A stretch of 64,000 nt of DNA from Bacteriovorax stolpii (GTDB lineage Bacteria; Bdellovibrionota; Bacteriovoracia; Bacteriovoracales; Bacteriovoracaceae), in contig NZ_CP025704.1 of assembly GCF_002872415.1 (NCBI RefSeq), forward strand, positions 2,294,001 to 2,358,000. The letters run 5' to 3'. How positions within the stretch are numbered: the stretch's first letter is position 1; each line of letters opens with the position of its first letter. The translations under genes and the position numbers were made by a program. Positions 8,469 through 18,816 of the stretch are shown piece by piece. The notes under the pieces are model-generated. The model ran no database searches. It worked only from the letters and a program-made list of their open reading frames with translations, and was not told where the DNA came from.

Positions 8469-10207
8469 TGCTTAACGACAGTCAGGATAATAGGTCCGCC
8501 GACGTGTTTAAAATCTTCATCCGACATCGAATCGATGTCGTAGCCTTCCATCTGCGATTTTAGAAGATCCTGCAGGTAATTGTTGAAATCAAAGACCTGA
8601 TTAAGGCCATAAGTCTCTGAGAATTTCTGGATCTTTTTAAAGAGCTCTGGAGTCAGGATGAACTTCCCTTCCGAAGGAGAGACGACTCCCTGAGAAAATG
8701 CTTTATACTCATCAATGGTCAGTCCCAGCTTGGCCCCATTATTTTGCGAAGGATTTTCATTAAATGAGCTTAAGTAGAAGTTGGCAAAGTTACTTAATAA
8801 AAGTGACTCAAAGTTGATGTCATCCACTGTGTAGTTTAAGTAATAGCTGTCCATTAAACGCCCTTCTTCTTTGAGAGTCGTCAGTGTCTCATAGAACTTA
8901 CTTGCAAATGGCATTAAGGCCATCAGCGTTTTCGTTTTATAGAGCCACATCTGATACTCTTCAAACTCGATAATTGTTTTTGGAGAATCATCTTTTGGGG
9001 CATGGAATTTTGTCGGAGTATCAAAAGAGTTATCCAAGAAATCACTCCAGTAGTCTCCTAGGAATGTCTCTTTATCCCCTTCGAAGCCGTGAGCGGCCAG
9101 GGCCTTTTTTAAGTCTTTTAAATTGAATTTGATCAGCGAGTTTCCAATTTTATACAGGTCGCTGAAACTAAAAAGTGTAAAGAGCCCTTCTTCTGGTGTT
9201 TCCTTTAAATAGTCTGTCGACTTGATATAATTAAAACCAAGAAGAATAAGATTTTTTGTCTGCGAGCCAGTTCTCGTCATGGCCACTGAACCTTTTTTCA
9301 GTGAGCCTTGAGACTCAAGGCGGGCATTAATGAGTCTGACGAAATTAAACTGCAGGAAGTCCGCGCGCTTTTGATCTGAAACTTTTAAAAGTTCATCGAT
9401 GACTTTTTTAAAGTGATCTTTAAAGGCAACCAGCGATGAATTATGCAGGTTTTGATTCTTGGAAACTTCATCAATGCTACCAGTCGCTGCCGTTTTTTTC
9501 TGAATGAAAAGATTTAAGAAGTCGATGTTGATAAACGGGTTTTCCGCTTCAAGCGCATCGATATAATCGACAAAACCATAATCTCTCATGCGCTCTTTGC
9601 GCAGTTGATACTCTTCTTCCTGTAAAATAGAAAATGAATCAGAGACCATTTTAAATAAGAATGCGTAAGCATTCTCCACTCCCAATTCGTAATAAATATG
9701 GCGAATCAGTGAACGAACTTCATCGACGTATGGGAATGTTTCATCAAATTCAAAAAGAAGTTGGTTGTCGTCAGTTAAAAAATAATTGTCATGGTCTGGG
9801 TAATTCGGGTCTTCGACATCAAAGCTCCAGACATTGAAGCGGCTTTTTAAAAACAACAGGAACTGTTCGCTGGTTACAAAATCAGTTCTCACTGCTTCAT
9901 CTTCCACTAAGGAATAGGCCTGTAACCAATACGTAAAGTGCTCCACATCGATTTCATCTTTTTGCCAAAGATCGATATCCATAAAAACTTCGCGCTGCTC
10001 TTTGGAGAATTTCGGAAGATACTCGGCGACCTTGTCTAAAGGTAATTTCCTTAGGGCCAGATAAACTGGCTGGACGGGTAAAACCGAGAGGTCCTGGCCT
10101 CCTTCAACGTACTTTTCAATCTGATCGAGGTGATTGTAGGCATCAGACTCTTTCATTAGGATAGTTAAGGGATCGTTTTTACTTGGTTTTTTAGGTGTTT
10201 CGCTCAT
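8465..10207 (-). CDS. DUF6178-like cytoplasmic protein
   Basis: From the ATG at 10207 (MSETPKKPSKNDPL) the protein is 580 residues. An upstream ATG at 10282 would overlap the divergent gene and adds an implausible leader. The N-terminal half carries YLALRKLPLDKVAEYL, MDIDLWQKDEID and a GFVDYIDALEAENPF region preceded by EEEYQLRKERM. This resembles, from memory, DUF6178 proteins of deltaproteobacterial lineages, which have no defined function. No signal peptide or membrane helix is seen, and the protein is acidic. The family call is moderate; the gene itself is secure. Confidence 0.65.
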   Translation of the reverse strand: MSETPKKPSKNDPLTILMKESDAYNHLDQIEKYVEGGQDLSVLPVQPVYLALRKLPLDKVAEYLPKFSKEQREVFMDIDLWQKDEIDVEHFTYWLQAYSLVEDEAVRTDFVTSEQFLLFLKSRFNVWSFDVEDPNYPDHDNYFLTDDNQLLFEFDETFPYVDEVRSLIRHIYYELGVENAYAFLFKMVSDSFSILQEEEYQLRKERMRDYGFVDYIDALEAENPFINIDFLNLFIQKKTAATGSIDEVSKNQNLHNSSLVAFKDHFKKVIDELLKVSDQKRADFLQFNFVRLINARLESQGSLKKGSVAMTRTGSQTKNLILLGFNYIKSTDYLKETPEEGLFTLFSFSDLYKIGNSLIKFNLKDLKKALAAHGFEGDKETFLGDYWSDFLDNSFDTPTKFHAPKDDSPKTIIEFEEYQMWLYKTKTLMALMPFASKFYETLTTLKEEGRLMDSYYLNYTVDDINFESLLLSNFANFYLSSFNENPSQNNGAKLGLTIDEYKAFSQGVVSPSEGKFILTPELFKKIQKFSETYGLNQVFDFNNYLQDLLKSQMEGYDIDSMSDEDFKHVGGPIILTVVKH

Positions 10208-10267
10208 GGGTTTTTTATAGCATTTGCCCTCGAGGAATTCAAGGAATAATCCGAAAAGACCCATAGG

Positions 10268-12286
10268 ATGATCATTCGCCAACTGCTTACTTTCACTCTT
10301 ACGTTTCTGCTCTTGTTTCAGAGTGAAGGATTTGCTGCGCCATTAGCTTCTAACCCCCTTGCCGATCTTCTGATTCAGCACCGTGAAATCAAAACAGGTG
10401 TGGGAAGTATGGAGTTAATCGCCAAGCACGGCAAGTCGCTTCTCGATGCTACTTACAAAATGATGGGCGATCCAAAAAATCGTGCGTATTTAAATTCTGC
10501 TGACGGAATGGAGTTACAAAAGCACCAGCAAATGCTCGCTAATTTTATTGCAGTTAAAGATCACTTTGAAAAATGTGTTAAAGACAAAGAAGCAAAAAGA
10601 AAACTGCACGAACGCGTTTTAAGTGCGAGTTTCCAAAGTCTAAACACTCTTGAAGACACTGCCCTTCCCTGTCTTCCTTCCAATACAAATAGCACAAATA
10701 AAAGCTTTCTTGATTTTAATAACGGTGTGATGAAAGCGATGAAAGCAACGGTTAAACCCTACTTTCAAAATCAACTTTCAAAACAAATCATCACCAATAC
10801 GGCCAAGTCACTTATGGCCTTCAGGCAAAAATTTAATCCTGATTTTATGAAGGCGGGATATCTTTCACAAAAAGAAATGGATGCCGTCATCGGTGATGTC
10901 TGTCAGAAAAAAATAATGGTGGGAAGAGGTCTTTACTCGAGCACTGACGTTTGTAAAAGTATGGACCCGGCCTTTAAAAAAGAGCTGGCAAACGATTTGA
11001 TTTCTTTTTCTAAAACGCAGGACCCGAAAGGAAAAATGACTCCTGAATCGGCGACAGCATCACTAAATGCTTCTATTGATCGCTTGAACTCTGCTCTCTC
11101 AAAAATCAAAGTGAAAAAAGACGTCGGTTACATTTATGACTCGGCCGATTTAACCAATGATGAAAATGCAAAAAAAGGTTTTGACGGATACATCAACCAG
11201 TATATGGCGGAGGTTTCCAAAGACGCTGGCCCCCTGCTTTTAACCAAAACAATGAAAGACGAAGCTGGAAGCATCAAACGTTTTCACAGCGATGATACGA
11301 CTAAAAATAAAAAAACCACACAGTTCCAGTTTATCCCACATAAAAAAATTGCCACAAGTGATGTAAAAGACGCCATTAAAGAGGCCGAAGGTAAGATGCT
11401 GGCCCAAGCTCACGATACGCTCAACATCGCCTACGATGCCACCAAAACAAAGGGAAAAATCGTATCAGACGAAGACGATATTGCCGAACTGGTAAAGATC
11501 AATCCATTTGCCGCCGGACAACTTCTGATGAAAAAACCTGAGTACGCCGGTCTGATGTGTGATTCAATCAACAAGATCAATAAAGAAGATGTCAGCGATG
11601 AGAACTTTGATAAGTATTTTGCCATTGGAACAGCTGTGATTGGTGGAGCTCTGCTTTTAACAGGTGTGGGAACTGTGGCAGGGGCCTATATGATTACTGG
11701 CTCACTGACGGCCGGTGTGGCCGCAGGAACAATTGGTGGAAGCATTCTGGGTTACACTGCCCTTGCCGGAAGTGCGGTTGAGCTGGCCAGTGCCGGCTAC
11801 TACGGGAAAAAATCATTTGATCAGTACCAGGAAATGAACCGCCTGGAGGCAGCGTATTTAACTCGCAATAGCGACTCTACTGCAATCATCGAAGCAAAAA
11901 ATGCATTGGTAGAATTTAAAGACGCCCGCATGACTGCAGGTATTTCTCTAGCGAGCGTGGGTTTAAGTTTGGCCAGCGCCGGAAAACTCTTTAGCATCTT
12001 AAAGTCAGACGCCAAAATCTCTCCTGATCAAGTCAAAGCGGCGACAAAAATTCTGCGCTACCTGGGGCAAACTCAGATGGCAAAAAGAGTAAAAGATGTC
12101 GTGCGCGTATTAGGCGAAGCGGGTATGGAAAAACTTGATACCTTCCTTCTCTATCTGGCAAAGGCGGGAGAATCATCTCGTATTAAATTCCTCGAGCTTT
12201 TAAAAGACGGGAAAATCACTCCGGAAAAAATCAAAGAAATCATCGAAGCTTCACTCGAAGCTGCCAAGAATTGCGGGAAAGTTTAA
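10268..12286 (+). CDS. Large exported protein with glycine-rich helical hairpin
   Basis: 672 residues. The signal peptide (about 1-24, ending GFAA) is followed by a long helical, lysine-rich region. A strongly hydrophobic Gly/Ala-rich segment lies near 455-510 (ALLLTGVGTVAGAYMITG, AAGTIGGSILGYTALAGSA), with a shorter one near 560-575 (GISLASVGLSLASAGKLF). The C-terminus is helical. The alternating small residues suggest membrane-inserting or glycine-zipper helices. It is divergent from the DUF6178-like gene and about 140 bases upstream of a chemoreceptor. I recognise no family. A membrane-active or envelope-structural role is inference. Confidence 0.72.
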   Translation: MIIRQLLTFTLTFLLLFQSEGFAAPLASNPLADLLIQHREIKTGVGSMELIAKHGKSLLDATYKMMGDPKNRAYLNSADGMELQKHQQMLANFIAVKDHFEKCVKDKEAKRKLHERVLSASFQSLNTLEDTALPCLPSNTNSTNKSFLDFNNGVMKAMKATVKPYFQNQLSKQIITNTAKSLMAFRQKFNPDFMKAGYLSQKEMDAVIGDVCQKKIMVGRGLYSSTDVCKSMDPAFKKELANDLISFSKTQDPKGKMTPESATASLNASIDRLNSALSKIKVKKDVGYIYDSADLTNDENAKKGFDGYINQYMAEVSKDAGPLLLTKTMKDEAGSIKRFHSDDTTKNKKTTQFQFIPHKKIATSDVKDAIKEAEGKMLAQAHDTLNIAYDATKTKGKIVSDEDDIAELVKINPFAAGQLLMKKPEYAGLMCDSINKINKEDVSDENFDKYFAIGTAVIGGALLLTGVGTVAGAYMITGSLTAGVAAGTIGGSILGYTALAGSAVELASAGYYGKKSFDQYQEMNRLEAAYLTRNSDSTAIIEAKNALVEFKDARMTAGISLASVGLSLASAGKLFSILKSDAKISPDQVKAATKILRYLGQTQMAKRVKDVVRVLGEAGMEKLDTFLLYLAKAGESSRIKFLELLKDGKITPEKIKEIIEASLEAAKNCGKV

Positions 12287-12426
12287 ATAAAATTTTCTTA
12301 AAATTTCAATGAATTAAGTCTAACGATAGGCAAAAAGTGTGATTCTTATCATATTCAAAAAATGTTCTTAGGTTAGACTATTCCTTTGACGATATCATAA
12401 AAAAAATAAAATCCAGGACCCTGATT

Positions 12427-13851
12427 ATGAATTTTTTATTGATACTTCTCACACTTCTTCTGACTTTTGCTGTGTACTTTGTATACAAGTTTTTAAGAGA
12501 CAGAAAAAATATCCTAAGCAACCTGGATAATGTCTCAACAATCAGCTTTGACCTCACTGGATCGGCCGAACAGGTTAGTACTGTTAGCTCAGATCTTTTT
12601 AAAGCTTCTGAAGAGCAGCTTGATACCCTTAACTCTACTGTTTCTGCCAGTCATGAAATTAATTCAATGATCATGCGAACTAGCGACAATGCTAAAGACC
12701 TTAATGACAAGGCCTCAGGTCTCCAGGATATGGCGAGCGAAGGACATAAGATCGTTCAAGAGATGGTAAGTTCAAGTCTTGAAATTAAAGTGGGAAGTGA
12801 AAACTTCCAGTCCCAAATGCAAGACAGTATCAATGAGCTTTCTCAGTCACTCATGGTTATTAAAGAGATCGCAGAAAAAACCAAACTTATTAATGAAATC
12901 GTTTTTCAAACAAAACTTCTCTCTTTTAATGCTTCAGTCGAAGCGGCCCGCGCTGGTGAGCACGGAAAAGGATTCGCAGTCGTAGCAGAAGAAATCAATA
13001 AACTCGCTCAAGTCAGTGGTAACTCTGCTGATGAGATTTCTAAAATCGTTGAAAAGAGTGTGACGTCTGTTAATCAGGCGCTGGAAAAAACAAAAGTCAA
13101 AGTTGAGAGGTTAACATCTGATACGGCCAAAAGAAGCGAGGCAGGATACAATCAGGCAAAAAGCTGTGAGACTATCTTCTCCTCTATTACCGGCCAGATT
13201 GCAGAAATCAATTCGATGGTGCAGGAAATTTCTGTGGCCACAAAAGAGCAGTCTCAAGGTGTTGAGCTTTTAGATAAGGCGATTGGAAACCTTCAGGAAG
13301 TTGCAGACAGAAACCGTTTAGTGGCCAGTCAGTCGACTGAGCACGCCCACGCTTTTGCTGATCAGACAAAAGACCTGATCAAGTTCACTGAGAACATGAA
13401 ATTTTATCTTCCGAAAGATAAAAACAAAGTCAAAAAACTTCAACAGTTCGTCTGGAACGACAAGCTTATGCTTGGAGTTGATAAGATGGACGATGAACAT
13501 AAGATCCTGGTTAACAAGATCAATATCCTGGTGGACGCCCTCTCTGCCCAGTATGTAAAAAAAGACAAGATCACTCTCTACAATGCTTTCAAAGACCTTG
13601 CGGCCTATACTCGCGAGCACTTTGGCCATGAAGAAAAGTTCATGGAGTCAATCGGCTACCCTCAGCTTAACTCTCACAAAAAGATTCACGAAAAACTCCT
13701 TGAACAAGTCGGCCGTTATGGCGAGCAGATTGAAAAAGGAACTCTCGATGACCAAAAACTTATCTCGTTTCTAAGAAACTGGCTAATCAGTCACATCATG
13801 GGTGTGGATATGCAATATGCCGGTCACTACCACGAAGAGAAAGCAGCTTAA
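12427..13851 (+). CDS. Methyl-accepting chemotaxis protein with C-terminal hemerythrin domain
   Basis: A single N-terminal membrane helix (about 3-22) leads straight into a cytoplasmic signalling coiled coil. The conserved hairpin tip is [20 protein letters not shown] followed by [13 protein letters not shown]. Residues from about 340 form a bacteriohemerythrin domain with the di-iron ligand pattern H in [20 protein letters not shown] and [12 protein letters not shown]. There is no periplasmic sensor domain, so oxygen or redox state would be sensed inside the cell by the di-iron site, as in DcrH-type receptors. It converges with a second receptor gene and the stops overlap by four bases. Confidence 0.92.
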   Translation: MNFLLILLTLLLTFAVYFVYKFLRDRKNILSNLDNVSTISFDLTGSAEQVSTVSSDLFKASEEQLDTLNSTVSASHEINSMIMRTSDNAKDLNDKASGLQDMASEGHKIVQEMVSSSLEIKVGSENFQSQMQDSINELSQSLMVIKEIAEKTKLINEIVFQTKLLSFNASVEAARAGEHGKGFAVVAEEINKLAQVSGNSADEISKIVEKSVTSVNQALEKTKVKVERLTSDTAKRSEAGYNQAKSCETIFSSITGQIAEINSMVQEISVATKEQSQGVELLDKAIGNLQEVADRNRLVASQSTEHAHAFADQTKDLIKFTENMKFYLPKDKNKVKKLQQFVWNDKLMLGVDKMDDEHKILVNKINILVDALSAQYVKKDKITLYNAFKDLAAYTREHFGHEEKFMESIGYPQLNSHKKIHEKLLEQVGRYGEQIEKGTLDDQKLISFLRNWLISHIMGVDMQYAGHYHEEKAA

Positions 13852-15545
13852 CTTTTTTTCTTATCACCATAAATCGTCTGCGACAGCTCACTCACAATAA
13901 TATTGAGGGCACGGGACTCGCTGGCGAGCTTTTCGGCGGCACTAGCTGTCTCAAGCCCTGTATGACTATTCTTCTGGGTAACTTGATGAAGCTCATCGAG
14001 CGCTTTATTTATCTCACTAATTCCTTCGGCCTGCTCTGCGCCTGCCGTTTCAATCGCTGAAGCAATCTTCGTTACATTAGAGACGTTTCTAAAAATTTCT
14101 TCCAGCACATCGCCACACTCTTTGGCTGTCATGACTCCGTTTTCAATTTTTTCATTGCCACTCAAAACTAAAGAGTCGACATTGGCCTTGGTTTTTTCGA
14201 TGATGCGATCAACTTTCTCCATGCTTTCTTCCAGCATTGTCGAAATTTCCAACGAAGCCTTCCCACTCATCTGCGCCAGGTTTCCAATTTCTTCTGCCAC
14301 AACTGCAAAACCTTTACCGTGCTCACCCGCCCTGCTGGCCTCTACCGAGGCATTAAAAGACAGAAGTTTAGTTTGAAAGACGATTTCATTAATCACCTTA
14401 GTTTTATTCTCAATTTCTGAAATCACCTGGATAATGCTCTTTAATTCATTATTGCTCTGATTGATCTGCTCTACGATATCCTGGTTACTTTGATCAATCA
14501 CTTTCATTGAATCAATCATCTTTTTTACAACCGCTTTTCCACTATCTGCTTTAGTCTTAGAACGAATGGAAGCATTGGCCGCCTCCTGTGCATTCATCGA
14601 ATTGCTCTCAATCATAGAACTCATTTCCTTGACCGATGTCGCGGTATCATTAAGCGAGATTGACTGCTGCTTGGAAGAACTTGCCAAATCCGTTGAGGCC
14701 TCTCCTATCTGCTCTGAAGCCTGCATTAGAAGTGCTTTTGAATTCTCCAGGTTAATCGTCACATTCTTTAATGTTTCAAGGGGTGAGCGCACAATAAAGT
14801 AGGCCATCGTCAGCGCAAAAAAAGCACCGACGGTGATAAAACCACTCATATAAGTCGTGGCCGATATTTTTCCCGCATCCTGATTTTCAGCTGCAATCAT
14901 TTTAACATCACTAGTGATCGCAAAAACGCCATGAAGTTTTCCATCCTCCCAGTTTTCCATTTTTTGGCCGAGGATATCTTTCCCGTTCCCCCATGGGCTG
15001 GTCAACGGATCACCATGACAAGTCAGGCATCCTGATTTCTCTTTAATGCGCACAGGACGATAGACAGTCACATACCTGCCACTGTCATGGACAATTTCAT
15101 CCAAATTGGTATCTCCTGAAAAGCGATTAAAGATTTTCATCTCTTCTGGTGTTGCTTGATTGTCCTTATTTCTTGGCTCATTGGAAAAAACGCGAAACGA
15201 GTACATCTCTTTTTCAGAGTCGACAGCACCAATTCTCATGGCCGCATAGATCGGCACCTGCTGAATGATGATTCGTTTATCTTCTTCTGTAAGTTCATCT
15301 GAGCTCTTATATTTCTTTTTATAAAAATCAACCATATTAGCAAGTCCACCCTGCTTGGCCACATACTGACTGGCCACATGGATTCTTGAATGAATCGTCT
15401 GGGCCTTACTTACCAAACCTTCACGGAACTCACGGTTTTTAAAATAGACACCTACTCCTAAAGAAGCAGACGCACAGATAATACAAGTCACAACAACAGT
15501 TAAGAGAACTTTTTCTCTTAGCCCGATTCTTTGGAACCACTCCAT
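13848..15545 (-). CDS. Methyl-accepting chemotaxis protein with haem-binding (DUF3365-like) sensor domain
   Basis: The N-terminal membrane helix is followed by a periplasmic domain of about 190 residues, then a second helix (near 230-250) and a signalling coiled coil with [20 protein letters not shown]. The sensor domain contains [16 protein letters not shown] and [10 protein letters not shown]. The CxxCH (Cys173, Cys176, His177 from this start) is a c-type haem site, as in DUF3365/Tll0287-type sensors. I chose the ATG at 15545, five codons inside the longest frame, because GGGGA precedes it. It probably reports redox or ligand state to the chemotaxis machinery. No chemotaxis kinase is in the window. 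Confidence 0.9.
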   Translation of the reverse strand: MEWFQRIGLREKVLLTVVVTCIICASASLGVGVYFKNREFREGLVSKAQTIHSRIHVASQYVAKQGGLANMVDFYKKKYKSSDELTEEDKRIIIQQVPIYAAMRIGAVDSEKEMYSFRVFSNEPRNKDNQATPEEMKIFNRFSGDTNLDEIVHDSGRYVTVYRPVRIKEKSGCLTCHGDPLTSPWGNGKDILGQKMENWEDGKLHGVFAITSDVKMIAAENQDAGKISATTYMSGFITVGAFFALTMAYFIVRSPLETLKNVTINLENSKALLMQASEQIGEASTDLASSSKQQSISLNDTATSVKEMSSMIESNSMNAQEAANASIRSKTKADSGKAVVKKMIDSMKVIDQSNQDIVEQINQSNNELKSIIQVISEIENKTKVINEIVFQTKLLSFNASVEASRAGEHGKGFAVVAEEIGNLAQMSGKASLEISTMLEESMEKVDRIIEKTKANVDSLVLSGNEKIENGVMTAKECGDVLEEIFRNVSNVTKIASAIETAGAEQAEGISEINKALDELHQVTQKNSHTGLETASAAEKLASESRALNIIVSELSQTIYGDKKKS

Positions 15546-15652
15546 ACAATCCCCATACAATTAATTTATAAATAAACATTAATTGCAGGTATGCCTTTGT
15601 TTCAAATAAATAAACTTTGATATTAGTCAGTAAAATTGTGCTTAGTTTGAAC

Positions 15653-15686
15653 AAAAAAAAGGCCATCTCGAGGATGGCCTTTTTTA
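15653..15686 (-). terminator. Bidirectional rho-independent terminator
   Basis: Stem GGCCATC/GATGGCC (15661-15679) with a five-base loop, flanked by eight A on the left and a T run on the right. It closes the minus-strand haem-protein operon (18369 to 15708) before the chemoreceptor gene, which therefore needs its own promoter. Confidence 0.88.
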
Positions 15687-15707
15687 TTTTGAAATGTTTG
15701 TGAAAAC

Positions 15708-15944
15708 TTATCTTTCGTTTGGTTTTTTCCACATGCTGATAAATAACCCGATAGTCAAAACGAAGAAGATCACAACGTGAATCACTTCAATCTGAAGACC
15801 AGTCATTTTTGCTGTTGGAACACGAGATGGTTCCATATGTGCTTTTGCCGGAATAAATGATGTTGGGTAAATCTTAATCCCCTCAGCATTTACTTCTGGC
15901 TGTGGTGGTTGTGGTAAACTTTCAACTTTAGCCGCTTCGCTCAT
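15708..15944 (-). CDS. Small single-pass membrane protein in the haem-protein operon
   Basis: 78 residues from the ATG at 15944, which follows AAAGGGA; the frame is open two codons further to a TTG. A proline-rich N-terminal half (about 1-48, with LPQPPQPEV) precedes one membrane helix (IEVIHVVIFFVLTIGLFISMW) and a short basic tail. It lies 66 bases after the second CxxCH-protein gene and before a strong terminator, so it is likely the last gene of that operon. It could anchor a periplasmic or electron-transfer partner, which is inference. Family unknown. Confidence 0.7.
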   Translation of the reverse strand: MSEAAKVESLPQPPQPEVNAEGIKIYPTSFIPAKAHMEPSRVPTAKMTGLQIEVIHVVIFFVLTIGLFISMWKKPNER

Positions 15945-16010
15945 ATACAATCCCTTTAATTTCTATTTTTTTTCATCTTAATGGCCTTACGCCATAACTT
16001 CAAGAAAAAC

Positions 16011-17195
16011 TTACTTCAGGTACCCTTTCAGGCGCTCAAGCTCTTGTTTTTCCTCGACAGGAATATCCGTCCCTGACGAACCACTGTAACCAAATTCGAT
16101 GTTTTCCGCGTACTCAGTGTAGCATTTTTTAGCAAAACGCGACTTCGGGTAAAGCTTGATACAGTCTTTTAAATAGAGGTCACTAAGTGAGAAAAAGTAG
16201 GTATTCGAAAGTCTTCTTTCAGCAATTGAAAGCCAATAAAGGATTTCAGGCGCCAGTGGAGTTTTTGGGTGATCGTTTAGATACTTTGAAAGCACACCAC
16301 TTGCCACTAAAAGAGTCACATCATGCTCACCACCGGCCGTCTGCCCTTTTTCAGACTCAAGCGGGGCCAGGTAAGTTTTAATAAAACGGTCAATCGATTT
16401 TACTTTTTTAGGATTAAACGACTTCCACTTGTTAAGTGATTTTTTCCAGCTCATTAATGAAGACTTGGCCAGTGGAGGAAGTCTCGAATCCTTCTCAAAC
16501 CTGGCAATCATCTGGTTGCCTTGTTTAACGTTGAAAGCAATCTTCGTGTGAATCGAGATCTCTTTTCTCAATGATGAGTATAGCTCATGCTCCTGATTTT
16601 CTTTAAGGGCCTTTTCAATTGCCAGGTCAAAATATTTTTCTGAATCAGAAAAACGTCTGACTAAGAAAAGATAGTTGGCATAAGCGAAATCAGAGTCAAA
16701 AGTCTCTCTCTTTGCTTTATTGATGGCCGTTCCAAAAGCATTTTGAGAGGCACTTTCAGAAAGCTGTGAGTGACAAGAGATACAAAGAGCTGTCAAGGCC
16801 TTCATGCGTTTTTGAGCAAAGGCAAAATTGTCATTTTTCACCGAGCGGATTGTATCGTCCATATGGTGATTGATTGTTTCAAGGCTTGGTCTAAATCCTG
16901 GTCTCTGGAAATACTCAACGTGACGGGCACTTTTAAAGTAATCAGAAATATCTGTGAGGTTCTTTAAAAGCTCTACTTTTTGTTGAGAGTCCTTTAATAG
17001 CAGTCCCCCATTTTTTTCGTCTGAGTACACGTAAGGAATCACCTTAACAAAAGAATCGTACACACCGTCCATAATGGCACGGGCCTCGGTCTTTTGGTCC
17101 CCCGTTGTTTTTTTAGCATCTGCCGCCAGGCAAACGTGAGAGATCAAAAAAAGTAATAGAAACAATCTTGTCATAAACATGGCCTTTTTATTCAT
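16011..17195 (-). CDS. Exported CxxCH (c-type haem) protein with TPR-like C-terminus
   Basis: 394 residues with a signal peptide (cleaved near CLAADA) and one haem-attachment site, Cys138-Ile-Ser-Cys141-His142, after a helical stretch like that of cytochrome c-prime. The C-terminal half reads as TPR-like helices ending in LYPKSRFAKKCYTEY. It is a paralogue of the gene immediately upstream: same size, same CxxCH position, same ending with an acidic or basic helix. The first ATG overlaps the upstream stop by eight bases. ATG 17174, nearer to an AAAAAGG site, is a good alternative start. Probably periplasmic; the partner is unknown. Confidence 0.78.
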   Translation of the reverse strand: MNKKAMFMTRLFLLLFLISHVCLAADAKKTTGDQKTEARAIMDGVYDSFVKVIPYVYSDEKNGGLLLKDSQQKVELLKNLTDISDYFKSARHVEYFQRPGFRPSLETINHHMDDTIRSVKNDNFAFAQKRMKALTALCISCHSQLSESASQNAFGTAINKAKRETFDSDFAYANYLFLVRRFSDSEKYFDLAIEKALKENQEHELYSSLRKEISIHTKIAFNVKQGNQMIARFEKDSRLPPLAKSSLMSWKKSLNKWKSFNPKKVKSIDRFIKTYLAPLESEKGQTAGGEHDVTLLVASGVLSKYLNDHPKTPLAPEILYWLSIAERRLSNTYFFSLSDLYLKDCIKLYPKSRFAKKCYTEYAENIEFGYSGSSGTDIPVEEKQELERLKGYLK

Positions 17196-18369
17196 CGATA
17201 TAATTAATTTTCTTCTTCAAAGAATTAAGTTTTTCAATGATGTCTTTTGGGAATTCTTTTTTATCTTTTGAAAGGTAATTGATCTCCAGGTCTTCCTGGT
17301 AGGCATCAAAACACTCCGCTGCAATCGGGTCTTTGCTGTATTTTTCCATACAAGAAAGAAGATAGAAGTCGCCGATTGAGAAGAATAAGTCATCATTGAT
17401 TCTCTTATCCAGGATCGCCAGCCAGTACAGGATTTTTCCTCCTAAGCGCGTATCCGGATGGGCATTATAGTAATCCAGAAGAATCGTCGAAAGATTCAAG
17501 TCGTAAACTTCAGAAGAGTTTGTCACCGTGAAGATCGGACCTTCTTCATCGTCGGCAATAAAAGTTTTCATAAACTTTTCCATCTCTTCTTCTTTGGTCG
17601 CTTCAGGATTAAAGCCGTCCCAAAGAGTTTTCCCTCCCAGAGTTCTGCTCCACTCGCTGACTTCTTCAGTGATCTTTTCGTTAAAGAGCTTCGCCTTTAG
17701 ATGCTTATCAAATTGTGCTTTGCCTGCAGCGAAATCTTTTTTAATACGCACGTAGTAGATCAGCTCGCGCTCCAGGGCTTTATAGATAAACTCATCGTCA
17801 TCATTCTTTTTAACTTTGCTTAAAAATTCATTGTAGAGCTCCATCGCTTTATCATAGTCGCGGGTAATGAAATAAAGCTCGGCCTTTTCAAAAAGCGAGA
17901 TTTTCATTTTTTGAATGTCTTTATCAGCAAATAGTTTTCCCAGCTCTTGTCCTGGAGACTGAGCGTGGCAGCCAATACATAAGTTAAGGGCGCTGGTGAA
18001 TTTCGCTCGCGCCAGAGATCTCTTACCCGCTCTAAAATAAGTGACAGTCTGCTGAAGTTGTTCAGTCATGACCAATTGATTCAGTGAAAGCCCTTGAGTT
18101 GAAATCACCGGGTGAACTTTTAGATTTTTAAACAGGTCTGTTAAGTTCAACAGGTTTTGTTCAATAAATTTTTTATTGTTCTCTTTAGTGAATTCCTGCT
18201 CAGACGCAATATATGGCCCAAGATTTCTGATGGTGCCAGAAATGGTGTTCATCTTATGGCGAACAGCTGTGTCCGGTAAAAATTGTTTTTTCTTTTTGCT
18301 TTCGGCCAGAGTCGTTCCTGACATTAGAGCAAGACAAAGCGAAAGACCAATAAGTGTTCTTGTTTGCAT
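17188..18369 (-). CDS. Exported CxxCH (c-type haem) protein, paralogue of the next gene
   Basis: 393 residues. Signal peptide about 1-22 (ending TTLAES), haem motif Cys131-Ile-Gly-Cys134-His135 in LNLCIGCHAQ, then a helical C-terminal half with LYNEFLSKV and YWLAILDKRINDDLFFSIGD that matches LSIAERRLSNTYFFSLSD in the paralogue. GGGAAC precedes the ATG. It is the first gene of a three-gene minus-strand operon ending at the terminator near 15.66 kb. Tandem duplication is evident. The role is probably periplasmic electron transfer or haem-based sensing linked to the adjacent chemoreceptor (inference). Confidence 0.78.
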   Translation of the reverse strand: MQTRTLIGLSLCLALMSGTTLAESKKKKQFLPDTAVRHKMNTISGTIRNLGPYIASEQEFTKENNKKFIEQNLLNLTDLFKNLKVHPVISTQGLSLNQLVMTEQLQQTVTYFRAGKRSLARAKFTSALNLCIGCHAQSPGQELGKLFADKDIQKMKISLFEKAELYFITRDYDKAMELYNEFLSKVKKNDDDEFIYKALERELIYYVRIKKDFAAGKAQFDKHLKAKLFNEKITEEVSEWSRTLGGKTLWDGFNPEATKEEEMEKFMKTFIADDEEGPIFTVTNSSEVYDLNLSTILLDYYNAHPDTRLGGKILYWLAILDKRINDDLFFSIGDFYLLSCMEKYSKDPIAAECFDAYQEDLEINYLSKDKKEFPKDIIEKLNSLKKKINYIDE

Positions 18370-18460
18370 ATGTTCCCATCACCATTGTTGATTGATAGAT
18401 ATAATTAAAAATCTAAATCTCTAGTTGGGCAAGAAAGAAAGCTTTTTGCTCGGGAATTCT

Positions 18461-18799
18461 CTAGTCGAATTGTTGCGTTCTAAGCATGACCAGAGTGCAT
18501 CCGATCACTACTTCTGCGCCTTGAGCTTCAAATTTCTTCTCTAAAGCGGGATTTTCCGTCCCAGGATTGAAAATAACTCGCTTAGGTTTAGAGCTTAAAA
18601 GCAGATCCTGATATTTGTCAGAAATTTGCGGATTCACATAAAGAGTCAGGGTGTGGAAAGTGGTGTTAATCTTTTTGAGCTCTTCTTCCTGGCGAGGGTT
18701 AATCGTCACCACTTCGTGTTTGTAATCATGAAGAAGATTGGCCGCCATATTCGAGTAGCGCTCCGGGTTTTCAGAGTATCCAAAAACGACAACTTTCAT
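18461..18799 (-). CDS. CoA-binding (YccU-like) protein
   Basis: 112 residues folding as one Rossmann-type CoA_binding_2 domain. It starts VVVFGYSENPERYSNMAA (Gly-rich first loop), continues VVTINPRQEEE and TLYVNPQI, and ends with the family signature FNPGTENPALEKKFEAQGAE followed by GCTLVMLRT. Bacterial relatives of the YccU type bind CoA or related nucleotides; the physiological role is not established. It follows selO by 17 bases and is probably in the same operon. Confidence 0.85.
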   Translation of the reverse strand: MKVVVFGYSENPERYSNMAANLLHDYKHEVVTINPRQEEELKKINTTFHTLTLYVNPQISDKYQDLLLSSKPKRVIFNPGTENPALEKKFEAQGAEVVIGCTLVMLRTQQFD

Positions 18800-18816
18800 A
18801 AGTCACCTCGTATGAG

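Noticed and set aside
12297-12378. Distant inverted arms gtctaac/gttagac and an AT-only hairpin before the hemerythrin receptor
   Set aside because: Short arms far apart in AT-rich sequence and no T tract after a GC stem; not convincing as terminator or operator.
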